This document shows, piece by piece, positions 1 through 7,210 of a stretch of 64,000 nucleotides of DNA. The stretch spans positions 372,001 through 436,000 of the forward strand of contig CAYNVQ010000002.1 in NCBI GenBank assembly GCA_964400735.1. Direction: 5' to 3'. The notes below the pieces were generated by a model. That model saw only the letters and a program-made list of their open reading frames with translations. It ran no database searches and was not told the DNA's origin. The stretch comes from CAYNVQ01 sp964400735 (lineage in GTDB: Bacteria > Acidobacteriota > Aminicenantia > Aminicenantales > Aminicenantaceae). A program made the position numbers and the translations under genes. Each line of letters starts with the position of its first letter. The first letter of the stretch is position 1.

Positions 1-1132
1 CTTCCGTGGTTCCTTCCCTACCTCCCGCGCCGCCGTATTCGGTCACATTGAAATAGGCATAGACTCCAATCCCGTGGTCGTGCATGTCCCGGATGAAGGC
101 ATTGATCTTTGTATCGCTCATTTTTTCCCTCACCTTCCACTCCAGGGCATACGTATAGGGATACCATTCCGTCGTTCCGGGAAGGAATTCACCCATATGG
201 GAAAACCAGAACGATGTCCAGATAAAGCGGACGTGCTGGCGGGCCATCTCCCCAAAGTCCGGGTGATCGAGGATGTGATGGTACCAGAAGGTCCCTTCAT
301 AGGGGCCCCGCGGCAGAGGCGGCAGAAAATAGGCAGGGAAATCGTCCGAATACACCTTGAGCGCTGACCTGTAGTCGGCCTGGTGCACGTAGGCCTTGAG
401 GCGGAGCACGGTGGGTTGGCCCCCTCCCATCCCTCTGCGGGCCAGCCTCAGGCTGAGCAGTCGGGCCTCGAACCAGGAGACCTGGAAATGGGGGATGTTG
501 TCATCGGCCGGCAGGGCCAGCGTTAGAGCGCTGTCGTTTTCCGGGTCCATCACGCACACCAGCGGCAGGACGTACGCCTGCCCGTCGTTCCATCCGTAGG
601 TCGCATAGGCGACAGGTTCGAAGCTGGGGTAGGCACTCACATCCATAACACCGTACTGGCTGGGGGTAAAAATTCGAGCTTCGGGGAACAATACGGGGAG
701 ATCGATCCTGACCTCGTGTTCCGTTTGCTTTCCTTCTCCAGTGAATGTCATCTCCCAGACGGCTTTGGGGCCCTCGACGGTAAGGCGGTGAGAGAGGGTG
801 ATTCCCAGATCGGCCAGGTCCGCCGAAACCGAGATGCTATCCTTGTCCCGGTTGAAACGCGCGGAAGTTATGACTTCTCGGATTCCGGAGGCCGGAGCGC
901 TAACGGTAAGCCGGGCAGGAGCGGAGAGCCAAGACCTTTCCTTTCCTGACACTCTCGAAACCAGTGATGCAGGAAGACCGGTATCTGTGTCGATCCCGAT
1001 CCGCAATTCTTCTCGGCCAAGATATTCCGTCCCGGCCCTGCTCTCTGGCCCCGAACATGCGGAGGCCACGAGAATCCCAGCCAACAAAATCGATGAAACG
1101 ATCTTCCAGCTGAATAGAATTTTAAGTCTCAT
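1..1132 (-). CDS. Secreted lipoprotein, putative glycoside-hydrolase-like barrel (3' end outside window)
   Basis: An open frame of 377 codons runs from ATG at 1132 to the left edge without a stop. A GAGGAGG-type ribosome site lies just upstream. The N-terminus is a lipoprotein signal: a hydrophobic stretch ending in LVASAC, so lipidation would fall near residue 25. Residues about 35-270 look beta-rich. After that, motifs such as GTFWYHH and a strand-like IGVYAYFNVTEYGG suggest the start of a TIM barrel like those of alpha-glucan or galactosidase-type hydrolases. I do not recognise the exact family and the catalytic half lies outside the window. A role in exported polysaccharide breakdown is inferred from that fold hint and from the neighbouring hydrolases. 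Confidence 0.6.
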   Translation of the reverse strand, partial: MRLKILFSWKIVSSILLAGILVASACSGPESRAGTEYLGREELRIGIDTDTGLPASLVSRVSGKERSWLSAPARLTVSAPASGIREVITSARFNRDKDSISVSADLADLGITLSHRLTVEGPKAVWEMTFTGEGKQTEHEVRIDLPVLFPEARIFTPSQYGVMDVSAYPSFEPVAYATYGWNDGQAYVLPLVCVMDPENDSALTLALPADDNIPHFQVSWFEARLLSLRLARRGMGGGQPTVLRLKAYVHQADYRSALKVYSDDFPAYFLPPLPRGPYEGTFWYHHILDHPDFGEMARQHVRFIWTSFWFSHMGEFLPGTTEWYPYTYALEWKVREKMSDTKINAFIRDMHDHGIGVYAYFNVTEYGGAGGREGTTE

Positions 1133-1265
1133 ACCCCGTCCTCCTCACCCTGGGATGGTAGCGAATCCTTCGTCCGCTTCCGGCGCTGAAGGACCGCATG
1201 TCCTTTTCCTTGGTCCCGTAAGCCACCATGTCAATATAATCCACCCACTGACATACGGAATAAAA

Positions 1266-1292
1266 ATTATCACATCCAAAACGGCAAGGCAA
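1266..1292 (-). promoter_or_regulatory. Candidate promoter of the lipoprotein gene
   Basis: Reading the minus strand, TTGCCT (1287-1292) is followed 15 bases later by GATAAT (1266-1271). The whole block, including a CCACTGAC-like leader segment at about 1245-1253, recurs near 5.0 and 14.35 kb, each time facing the minus strand. The -35 box is weaker and the spacer one base shorter than in the other two copies. Confidence 0.4.
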
Positions 1293-1388
1293 CGACTCTT
1301 CTGAGAAATGACACTATCTCCAGGGGCTATGAGAGTTGGCTTCTGTAGGGTGCTCTAGTTACAATGTGACAAAATCTATCGTCAAGTT

Positions 1389-1472
1389 TCAAATGAATTC
1401 GGGGACAGGCTGCAAAATCTGATTAATAGAAAACAGCGGCCTCTCCCAGCTTTTCGATACGTTGGTTGAGAT
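1389..1472 (-). pseudogene. Relic of the 3' end of the HipA/PI-kinase-like gene at 13.4 kb
   Basis: Positions 1424-1472 match 13361-13409 at 46 of 49 bases with no gap. The matched stretch encodes the last ~16 codons of the 13360-14189 gene (C-terminal RIEKLGEAAVLY region). Similarity continues more weakly (about 65%) through 1389-1423 into the 3' flank of that gene. Nothing upstream of the C-terminal codons is present, so this is a 3'-end fragment. The rest of 1133-1497 shows only the promoter listed separately. Confidence 0.65.
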
Positions 1473-1497
1473 TTCTTTCTTTTAGATAGGGTAATCC

Positions 1498-2259
1498 TCA
1501 GTCGCCGGTTTGATTCAAAATGCCCAATCCTAGCGTACCCAACTGCCGGGTCATGATATTCAGAAGGAGAATCACTCCGCCTTTATCCTGGGGAAGAAAG
1601 ACCATCAATGCGTTGATCCCTGGATCTCCTCCGGTGGGCAGCCAGAGTTCCTGGCCATCTTCAATAATTGGGGGATAAGAAGGCTGAGTCCCAGCCTTTC
1701 GCATCTTGCCCCTGTGGGCGTTAGAGTAAAGGCCGCAGTAGCGGATCATGATCTGACCCTTATCAGGAATATGGGAGGTGACTCGGGCGATGAACTCCAG
1801 ATAATCCATCGACTCCTCCTGTGAGCCATGTCTTGAGTGTTGATAGCGAACCCTGCCCTCTGTCTCATCGAAGAAAAGCCGCTTCAAAGACAGAATAGGC
1901 CGGATCATGTATTTGCCGACTCTCTCTGCCTCGCTTGTGGTCTCCGCCCTGACCTGGCTGTGGCCGTTGAACCCTGTGTGGCGCCAGTGGAGGATTTTCC
2001 GCGCCAGAGATAGTCGGATGAGCTTTTTCCGGAGCAGCAGGGAGAAGACCTCATGGGTGAAAATTTCCTGGATGAGCTCGTCATGGAAGCAGGAGAGATG
2101 GTGAAAAGCACCATCCGGGGCTGTGCCTCCCTCGGTCATCAAGACATGGATATGGGGATGGAAGTTGATGTGGTCGCCGAAAGTCTGAATAACGGCCACC
2201 ACTCCCGGCATAAGCTCAAGCCCTGTGGCAGTGTGCAGGAATTTCATAAATGAGCACAC
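1498..2259 (-). pseudogene. IS91-type transposase C-terminal fragment fused to a serine-hydrolase tail
   Basis: The first ~195 residues of this 253-residue frame match the catalytic region of IS91-family (Y2/HUH rolling-circle) transposases: a PGVVAVIQTFGD stretch, then the metal-binding HPHIHVL motif, then an RYCGLYSNAHRGK segment near the usual family end. The N-terminal zinc-ribbon domain is missing; a matching piece lies at 5050-5394 on the same strand. From about residue 203 the frame switches to the last ~50 residues of the serine hydrolase encoded at 5901-7124 (DGQELWLPTGGDPGINALM..., ending LGLGILN). The frame is therefore a chimera of two broken genes. The MCSF start lies at the junction with the guaA fragment, so expression is doubtful. 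Confidence 0.85.
1511..1654. repeat. Direct repeat copy A (serine-hydrolase 3' end)
   Basis: About 145 bp here match 5935-6088 at roughly 90% identity in the same orientation. Both copies begin abruptly at the same TGATTCAAAATGCCC, which points to a recombination or insertion breakpoint. Copy B is the 3' end of the full-length hydrolase gene; copy A is fused to the IS91 transposase fragment. Confidence 0.85.
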
Positions 2260-2866
2260 CGCAGAGAGACATAGCGAATTGAACAGCGGAGCGCGGTTCT
2301 TGGTTCAAGGGACGATTGCAGCCGACATCATCGAGGCATAGGGTGGTGTCAAAAAACAGCACAACATCCTCGATCAGGTCGGGATTTCTGCAGAAGAACA
2401 ATATGGATACAAACTTATCGAACCGCTACGAGATTTGTTCAAGCACCAGGTGCGAGAGGTAGCCAAGGCGCTGGGGATTCCTGAGAAGATCCATCTGAGA
2501 ATGCCGTTTCCGGGTCCTGAGTTGGCAACGCGCGTCGTGGGAGATGTGACTCCGGAGAGAGTGGATGTGGTTCGGAAGGCCACTGTGATTGTTGAAGAGG
2601 AGATTGTCGGGTTAAAATCTTTTCAGGCCTTTGCCGTTCTTTTGAGTGACAAGGGCACAGGAATAGACGAAGGTAAAAGGCTGTTCGGAGATATCATCAT
2701 CGTTCGCTCTGTGGAAAGCAGGGATGCTATGACAGCTGAACCGACGCCCATTCCTTGGGAGGTATTGATGACGATCTCGCGGAGGATAACAAAAGAAATG
2801 CCGAATGTGGTGAGGGTTGCCTACGAAATCACTCCCAAACCACCGGCCACGATCGAATACATCTGA
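2252..2866 (+). pseudogene. guaA: GMP synthase C-terminal fragment with in-frame stop
   Basis: Reading in one frame from about 2252 gives the end of the ATP-pyrophosphatase domain and the dimerisation domain of glutamine-hydrolysing GMP synthase, which makes GMP from XMP in purine synthesis. Visible family motifs include FLVQGT, GGVKKQHNIL, an IPEKIHLRMPFPGPELATR stretch and the C-terminal ITPKPPATIEYI. A TAG at 2339-2341 interrupts the frame between FLVQGTIAADIIEA and GGVKKQ. The amidotransferase domain and most of the ATPase are absent, and the left end abuts the transposase fragment. Internal initiation downstream of the TAG would give a piece without a nucleotide site. No intact guaA is seen in the window. 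Confidence 0.85.
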
Positions 2867-2882
2867 CCCGTCATTACGGCGT

Positions 2883-3896
2883 TTAATACGCATCCCAAAC
2901 TCGGATGGTATGGTCCAGGCTTGAGGAGAGTAGACGTGTGCCGTCGGGGGAGAAAACAACAGCTGTGATGCTCATCCGGTGGCCTTTGTACTCGTGGAGG
3001 AGTTCTCCTTTTGCCGCGTCCCACATACGCACGACACGATCAGCACCTCCAGTTGCAAGCTTCTTCCCGTCCGGAGAGAAAGCCACTGCTGACATGGGGA
3101 GGCTGATAGGATTGACCACAGGCCCAGATTTTAGGTAGATCACAAGACCTTGAGGTCGGAGAACATAGAGGACTTTTCCTGTGCTTATATCCCAAACCCG
3201 TACTGTCTTGTCCATGCAAGCGGAGGCGAGATACTGTCCATCAGGGGAAAAGACAAGATCCCGGATGAAATCTTTGTGTCCCTCCAGGGTTTGAAATTTG
3301 TTTTTGGATGCAATATCCCATATCGTAATGTCGACTCGACCAGAGGCCAACCAAGTGCCTTCTGGAGACCAGGCAAGAGCCATTCCCCATTTGTTCTTCT
3401 GCCCTTTGAGTGTGCCGGCGTGCTCTCCAGTCGGGGTGTTCCAAATCCATATGTCTCCGTCCATATTCCAAGCTGCAGCCTTGTTCGAGTCAGGGGAATA
3501 GATAATATCTGCTGACCAACCCAGGAGCCCTGTGAGATGCTGGATAGATCCTTCCTCGATATCATGGACATGAACCTGTCCTTTGTATTCAGTGCTTATG
3601 ACCTTTGAGCCATCTGCTGAGATATCCAAAGCAAAAATCTCATCTTGGGTCGAATAAAGGACTTTTTGCATCCTGCCTGTTTCGGTATCCCACAACCTGA
3701 TGGTTCCGTCCAGACCGCTGGATACGGCCATGTTCCCTCCCTTTAAAAAAGCGACATCTGTAACCGCGTCTTCATGGCCTTCCCATACAGCTACAGAATC
3801 CTCCTGGAATGGATCCAGTTTTTGTGATAATGCCGTCATGAGCAGCCCAGCAAAAAACAGAAGACATATCCGGATCCCCAACCGATGTTCCCTCAT
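2883..3896 (-). CDS. Secreted seven-unit WD40 beta-propeller protein
   Basis: This 337-residue protein has a signal peptide (LLFFAGLLMTALS) followed by seven WD40 units from about residue 37 to the C-terminus, with typical GHxDxVTDVAF and IRLWD motifs. Seven units would close one propeller, with no enzymatic domain left over. WD40 propellers are protein-interaction scaffolds. A GGGAG ribosome site precedes the ATG, which overlaps the stop of the upstream membrane-protein gene by four bases (ATGA), so the two are translationally coupled and may form a pair at the membrane. The pair is intact although it sits between gene fragments. Confidence 0.85.
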   Translation of the reverse strand: MREHRLGIRICLLFFAGLLMTALSQKLDPFQEDSVAVWEGHEDAVTDVAFLKGGNMAVSSGLDGTIRLWDTETGRMQKVLYSTQDEIFALDISADGSKVISTEYKGQVHVHDIEEGSIQHLTGLLGWSADIIYSPDSNKAAAWNMDGDIWIWNTPTGEHAGTLKGQKNKWGMALAWSPEGTWLASGRVDITIWDIASKNKFQTLEGHKDFIRDLVFSPDGQYLASACMDKTVRVWDISTGKVLYVLRPQGLVIYLKSGPVVNPISLPMSAVAFSPDGKKLATGGADRVVRMWDAAKGELLHEYKGHRMSITAVVFSPDGTRLLSSSLDHTIRVWDAY

Positions 3897-4438
3897 CGTG
3901 CTTCTCCCTTTTCGAAAAGAACTTCTCCTTTCTGAGAGAGCGTTAGACTCGAAGTCTCCTCTCCGATGTTCAGCTTGAAACTGCTTCCACCATTCCAGAT
4001 CCAGAGAGCTGTATCTCCTTGAGGTTCTGCCATGAAAAGGACATGTTGTTGGCCGATACTATCCAATGTAAAAAGCACATTGGGATAGCTGTCGGAAGTG
4101 CAGTATCCGCTGCGTTCGTTTCCTTCCTTGTCGAAAAGGATTATCCCGCTCATCTTACCGCCGCGTGGGAAACGTTTGCCCAAAATGAGTGGTTCCGGTA
4201 CAGGAGCGCCGATCCAGACCCTCTCGGTCCCGTTCTCATCGACGACCGCGATTCCTCTGACACGGAGAATCTTTTCCTGATCTGGCGAATTAGAGATATT
4301 CCATTTGAAGGACTTTTGCCAAAGGAAAAATGCGGCTCCGACCAGGAGAATACAGATGACGGACAATGTAAGCCATCGGATTTTGCGCTCCAGGGCTCTT
4401 ATCGAATCTTTCAATTCAACGATTGTTTCTGTTTGCAT
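3893..4438 (-). CDS. Single-pass membrane protein with beta-rich exported domain
   Basis: A 181-residue protein from the ATG at 4436-4438, chosen because a strong GGAGGTG sits eight bases upstream; an earlier in-frame ATG (4462) has none. It has an N-terminal coiled-coil-like segment (VELKDSIRALERKIRW), one transmembrane helix (LTLSVICILLVGAAFFLW), then about 130 residues of beta-rich sequence (RGIAVVDENGTERVWIGAP, LFDKEGNERSGY) that should lie outside the membrane. The repeated DENGxER/DKEGNER pattern is common in small exported proteins of unknown function. Its stop overlaps the start of the WD40 gene, suggesting a two-gene unit. Confidence 0.65.
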   Translation of the reverse strand: MQTETIVELKDSIRALERKIRWLTLSVICILLVGAAFFLWQKSFKWNISNSPDQEKILRVRGIAVVDENGTERVWIGAPVPEPLILGKRFPRGGKMSGIILFDKEGNERSGYCTSDSYPNVLFTLDSIGQQHVLFMAEPQGDTALWIWNGGSSFKLNIGEETSSLTLSQKGEVLFEKGEAR

Positions 4439-4531
4439 GATCTGTACACCTCCACAATTCATTATGCCTATCTACGGTAGAAAGGCGTATATTGTTGACA
4501 GCAGGAATTTACCCTAAATTGAATGAAAGGT

Positions 4532-4993
4532 TCAAGATTTTATCAGCTTGTAGATTCCCAATGTCAAGATCGGGATGATATAGGCTATCAGAAATCCCCA
4601 TGCAGCGCTTCCGTAGCCCTTTGCGATAAGGTCTATCAATCCGAATGTCGAAATACCGAGAGCCAACAACAACATGATCAGTGCGATGAGTGGCCTCTGC
4701 CAGCGCTGCAGCTCCTTTCCTTTCGCCTTGAGCGTGGATCGGATTCGTTCGTTCACGGAGTGGATGAATCCCGTCCCTGTTTCGATAAGCGTTCCGAATA
4801 GGACGAGTTGAAAGGCTATCAACAACAACGGAACGCCGGCCTTCTGCAGCAAAAAAACGGCAGGGATCTCTTCCGGAAGGACTGCGGGATAATGACCGAC
4901 CATAGATACGAAAAACAGCGCTCCTGGAATGATACCTAAAGGATAGGAATTTCGTTTTTGCCCATGTGGCAAATCCCTCACAATTTTCCCCAT
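4532..4993 (-). pseudogene. YkvI-like membrane permease, C-terminal fragment
   Basis: About 150 residues match the C-terminal half of the YkvI family of polytopic membrane proteins (usually about 340 residues): PGALFFVSMVGHYPAVLPEEIP, then FQLVLFGTLIETGTGFIHSVNERI, and two further membrane helices. The N-terminal half is absent. Upstream lies a promoter-like block and then the IS91 N-terminal fragment, so the 5' part was lost or replaced. A short product from the ATG at 4993 is possible, but it would lack most of the transport core. Confidence 0.75.
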
Positions 4994-5021
4994 TTCCCAT
5001 CCACTAACGTCTTGAAATAAG

Positions 5022-5049
5022 ATTATCACATCCAAAACGGCGAGGTCAA
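5022..5049 (-). promoter_or_regulatory. Candidate sigma-70-type promoter
   Basis: Minus strand TTGACC (5044-5049), 16-base spacer, GATAAT (5022-5027). It sits exactly between the IS91 N-terminal fragment and the YkvI fragment. It is a near copy of the blocks at 1266-1292 and 14353-14380, including a CCACTAAC-like leader segment at about 5000-5008. Confidence 0.5.
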
Positions 5050-5394
5050 TGACTCCCCGCTCTCCTCGGCTGCCATCAGGAGCTCCTCCCGCATCCACTC
5101 TCCCCACACCTCACGGCGCTTGGCATGACACGACGGACAGAACCCGCGTGTCTTGCAGGAAAACATCAACAGCCGCTCTTCCCCACAGTCGGGACACCGG
5201 ATGCGGGCAAAGCCACACATGGGATTGCCGCAGTCGAGATACTTCTCAACAACATCTTGGATAACCGGACGGAAATACCCGTACTCCCTCTCGAAACGAG
5301 ATTCATATTCTCCAAGGAACCTCTCAAAATAATAAAAGAACACTCGATAGAAAATCGTGTGTTCTGGATGGCGTTGGTGGTAAATCCCTGCCAT
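5050..5394 (-). pseudogene. IS91-type transposase N-terminal zinc-ribbon fragment
   Basis: This ~115-residue piece carries the N-terminal zinc-binding domain of IS91-family transposases: a YFRPVIQDVVEKYLDCGN segment, then paired cysteines in IRCPDCGEERLLMFSCKTRGFCPSCHAKR. Homology stops after EELLMAAEES, where the frame enters the promoter repeat and ends at 5026. The central part of the transposase is missing, and the C-terminal part is found 2.8 kb downstream on the same strand (1650-2255). The element is dead and no ends (oriIS/terIS) could be identified. Confidence 0.8.
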
Positions 5395-5536
5395 GGCAGG
5401 GAGGATGATTCATGAAATGGGCCAGGTGCCATGCTTCGGTGAAAAGTCAGGCTATTTTTGTAATGACGTAATCACATGTTGACGAGGGAAGATCAATTCT
5501 GACAACCAAAGATGTCGAGAAAAATGCTTTTGGGAT

Positions 5537-5937
5537 ATGGAATCAGTTAGGAAAACATGGGCTATGATTTTTCCTGAGTATCCGTTCGAATATTTTTTCC
5601 TGGATCAGGATATCAGGCGGCTTTATGAAAAAAAAGAGCGTCTCAGACAGATGATCGGCCTGCTGACCAACCTCGGGATTTTCATAACCTGCCTCGGTCT
5701 CTGGGGGTTGCCAAAGAGTTCACCAAATGGGTGCTGGCGGCCAATGTAATCGCCTGGCCGGTTGGGTATTTTTTGATGCGGAATTGGCTGCAGAATTTTG
5801 CCTACAGGATAAAAATCACCCCTGGTGTTTTCATTCTATCGGCGCTCTTCGCTCTGGCCATCGCCTTGGTTACCGTGATTCTTCAGACCAGGAGGGCCGC
5901 TCAGGCCAACCCGGTGGAATCTATGCGGTATGAATGA
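5537..5937 (+). pseudogene. MacB/FtsX-like permease, 3' fragment with internal deletion
   Basis: Two frames join into the C-terminal end of a MacB_PCD/FtsX permease. The first (5537 to about 5710) reads FPEYPFEYFFLDQDIRRLY... and GIFITCLGLWGL, matching the region before the penultimate helix. The second (about 5713-5937) reads KEFTKWVLAANVIAWPVGYF, then WLQNFAYR, and ends QANPVESMRYE, matching the last helix and C-terminus. About 45 residues between them, including the conserved EIGIRKVLG motif, are deleted and the frame shifts. Compare the intact genes at 51914-54334 and 57019-59412. Its stop lies inside the 3' end of the convergent hydrolase gene. Confidence 0.8.
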
Positions 5938-7124
5938 TTCAAAATGCCCAATCCTAGCGTACCCAGCTGCCGGGTCATGGTATTCAGTATGAGAATCACT
6001 CCGGTTTTATCCTGGGGGCGAAAGACCATCAATGCGTTGATTCCGGGATCTCCTCCGGTGTGCAGCCAGAGTTCCTGGCCATCCTTCAACTTGGCATAGT
6101 TCCAGCACAAGGCGCTCCCGAAATATTCCCGGGAAAACATCAACCGGATGGTTTCCTCTTTAAGTATCCGTTTCCCTCTACAGATCCCCCTGTTGATGTG
6201 GGCTTCCAGGAATCGGGATAGCTGACGGGCGCTGGTTCTGACCAGCCCGTCAGGGTAATTCGGGAAACTGTACAGGCAGTTGGCCGCAAAACCCTCTTCA
6301 ATTTCGACGGTCTCAGAGGCTCCGCCGGGCCTTATGATTGATCCTTGGGGCTCACCCCCCTTTATATAGGTGTAGGGGATGGCATGTTTGGAAATATCGA
6401 TGTCGGAGAGAAACCATCCCGTTTCATTCATCCCTAAAGGCTTAAATATATGCGCTTGGGTATAGGAGGAGAAAGATATGCCTGAAATTGTTTCTACCAG
6501 GTAACCCAAAAGACCGTATCCGACATTGGAGTAGCTTCTCGGCTCGGCCGGCAGTTCTCCTTCCTGTCCCGGTTTCCAGACGTGGAAATTATCCTCTGCA
6601 TCGTAAAATTTTCCGCCTGCAGTGAGATATCCGGATATCCAATCTTTCAAATCGATTACGGGATCCCCACAGGAGTAGCTATCGTCATAGGTTTTGCCAT
6701 CCTTGATCGAGGAACGGTGAGTCAGAAGCTGACGGAAGGTTATGGGGCTGTCGGGAAAGCGGGGGTTTCGGACTTTGAAATCGAGGTAGTCATCGATGTC
6801 GTCGTCCAATTTGAACCGTCCGGCTTCCCATAGCTGCATCACGGCCGCTGCGGTGACGGTTTTCGAGACCGAACCGATGTTGAGCAGGGTATCCGAAGTC
6901 ATAGGGACCTTGTGCTCGAACTCGGCAAATCCGTATCCTTTGGCCCAATCCAGCTTACCTTCTTTGAGGACGGCCAGCGCCAATCCAGGAATAGGGCCCT
7001 CGGACATCTGTTGGGCGATGAAAGCATCCAATTTATTCGATGGGCCTGAGGCTTGCCATGGAAAAGCCGGCGCCCCTAAGGCCAATCCGAATATCTTGAG
7101 AAAATCACGGCGCTTCAAGCTCAT
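5901..7124 (-). CDS. Exported beta-lactamase-family serine hydrolase (class C/PBP-like)
   Basis: A 407-residue protein with a Tat-type signal (KRRDFLKIFGLALGAPAFPW) and a GGGAGG ribosome site. The catalytic motifs of the class C beta-lactamase/DD-peptidase clan are visible: SVSK (SxxK nucleophile, near residue 84), YSN (YxN, near 198) and HTGG (KTG equivalent, near 360). Relatives include esterases and peptidases acting on D-amino-acid peptides, so beta-lactam resistance should not be assumed. The last ~12 residues (after GLGILN) read antisense into the FtsX pseudogene, so the native C-terminus was probably replaced at the breakpoint near 5935. The fold should tolerate this because the conserved core ends before it. 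Confidence 0.85.
   Translation of the reverse strand: MSLKRRDFLKIFGLALGAPAFPWQASGPSNKLDAFIAQQMSEGPIPGLALAVLKEGKLDWAKGYGFAEFEHKVPMTSDTLLNIGSVSKTVTAAAVMQLWEAGRFKLDDDIDDYLDFKVRNPRFPDSPITFRQLLTHRSSIKDGKTYDDSYSCGDPVIDLKDWISGYLTAGGKFYDAEDNFHVWKPGQEGELPAEPRSYSNVGYGLLGYLVETISGISFSSYTQAHIFKPLGMNETGWFLSDIDISKHAIPYTYIKGGEPQGSIIRPGGASETVEIEEGFAANCLYSFPNYPDGLVRTSARQLSRFLEAHINRGICRGKRILKEETIRLMFSREYFGSALCWNYAKLKDGQELWLHTGGDPGINALMVFRPQDKTGVILILNTMTRQLGTLGLGILNHSYRIDSTGLA
5935..6088. repeat. Direct repeat copy B (serine-hydrolase 3' end)
   Basis: Partner of the copy at 1511-1654. It forms the last ~50 codons of the full-length serine hydrolase and starts right at the stop codon of the FtsX pseudogene. Confidence 0.85.
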
Positions 7125-7210
7125 GTTTACCTCCCGAGGATTAGCTGAGATTTGGCATCTTATTTGAAAAATAACGGCTCATGGATATGAACAGTATTAA
7201 GAACTGGTTC

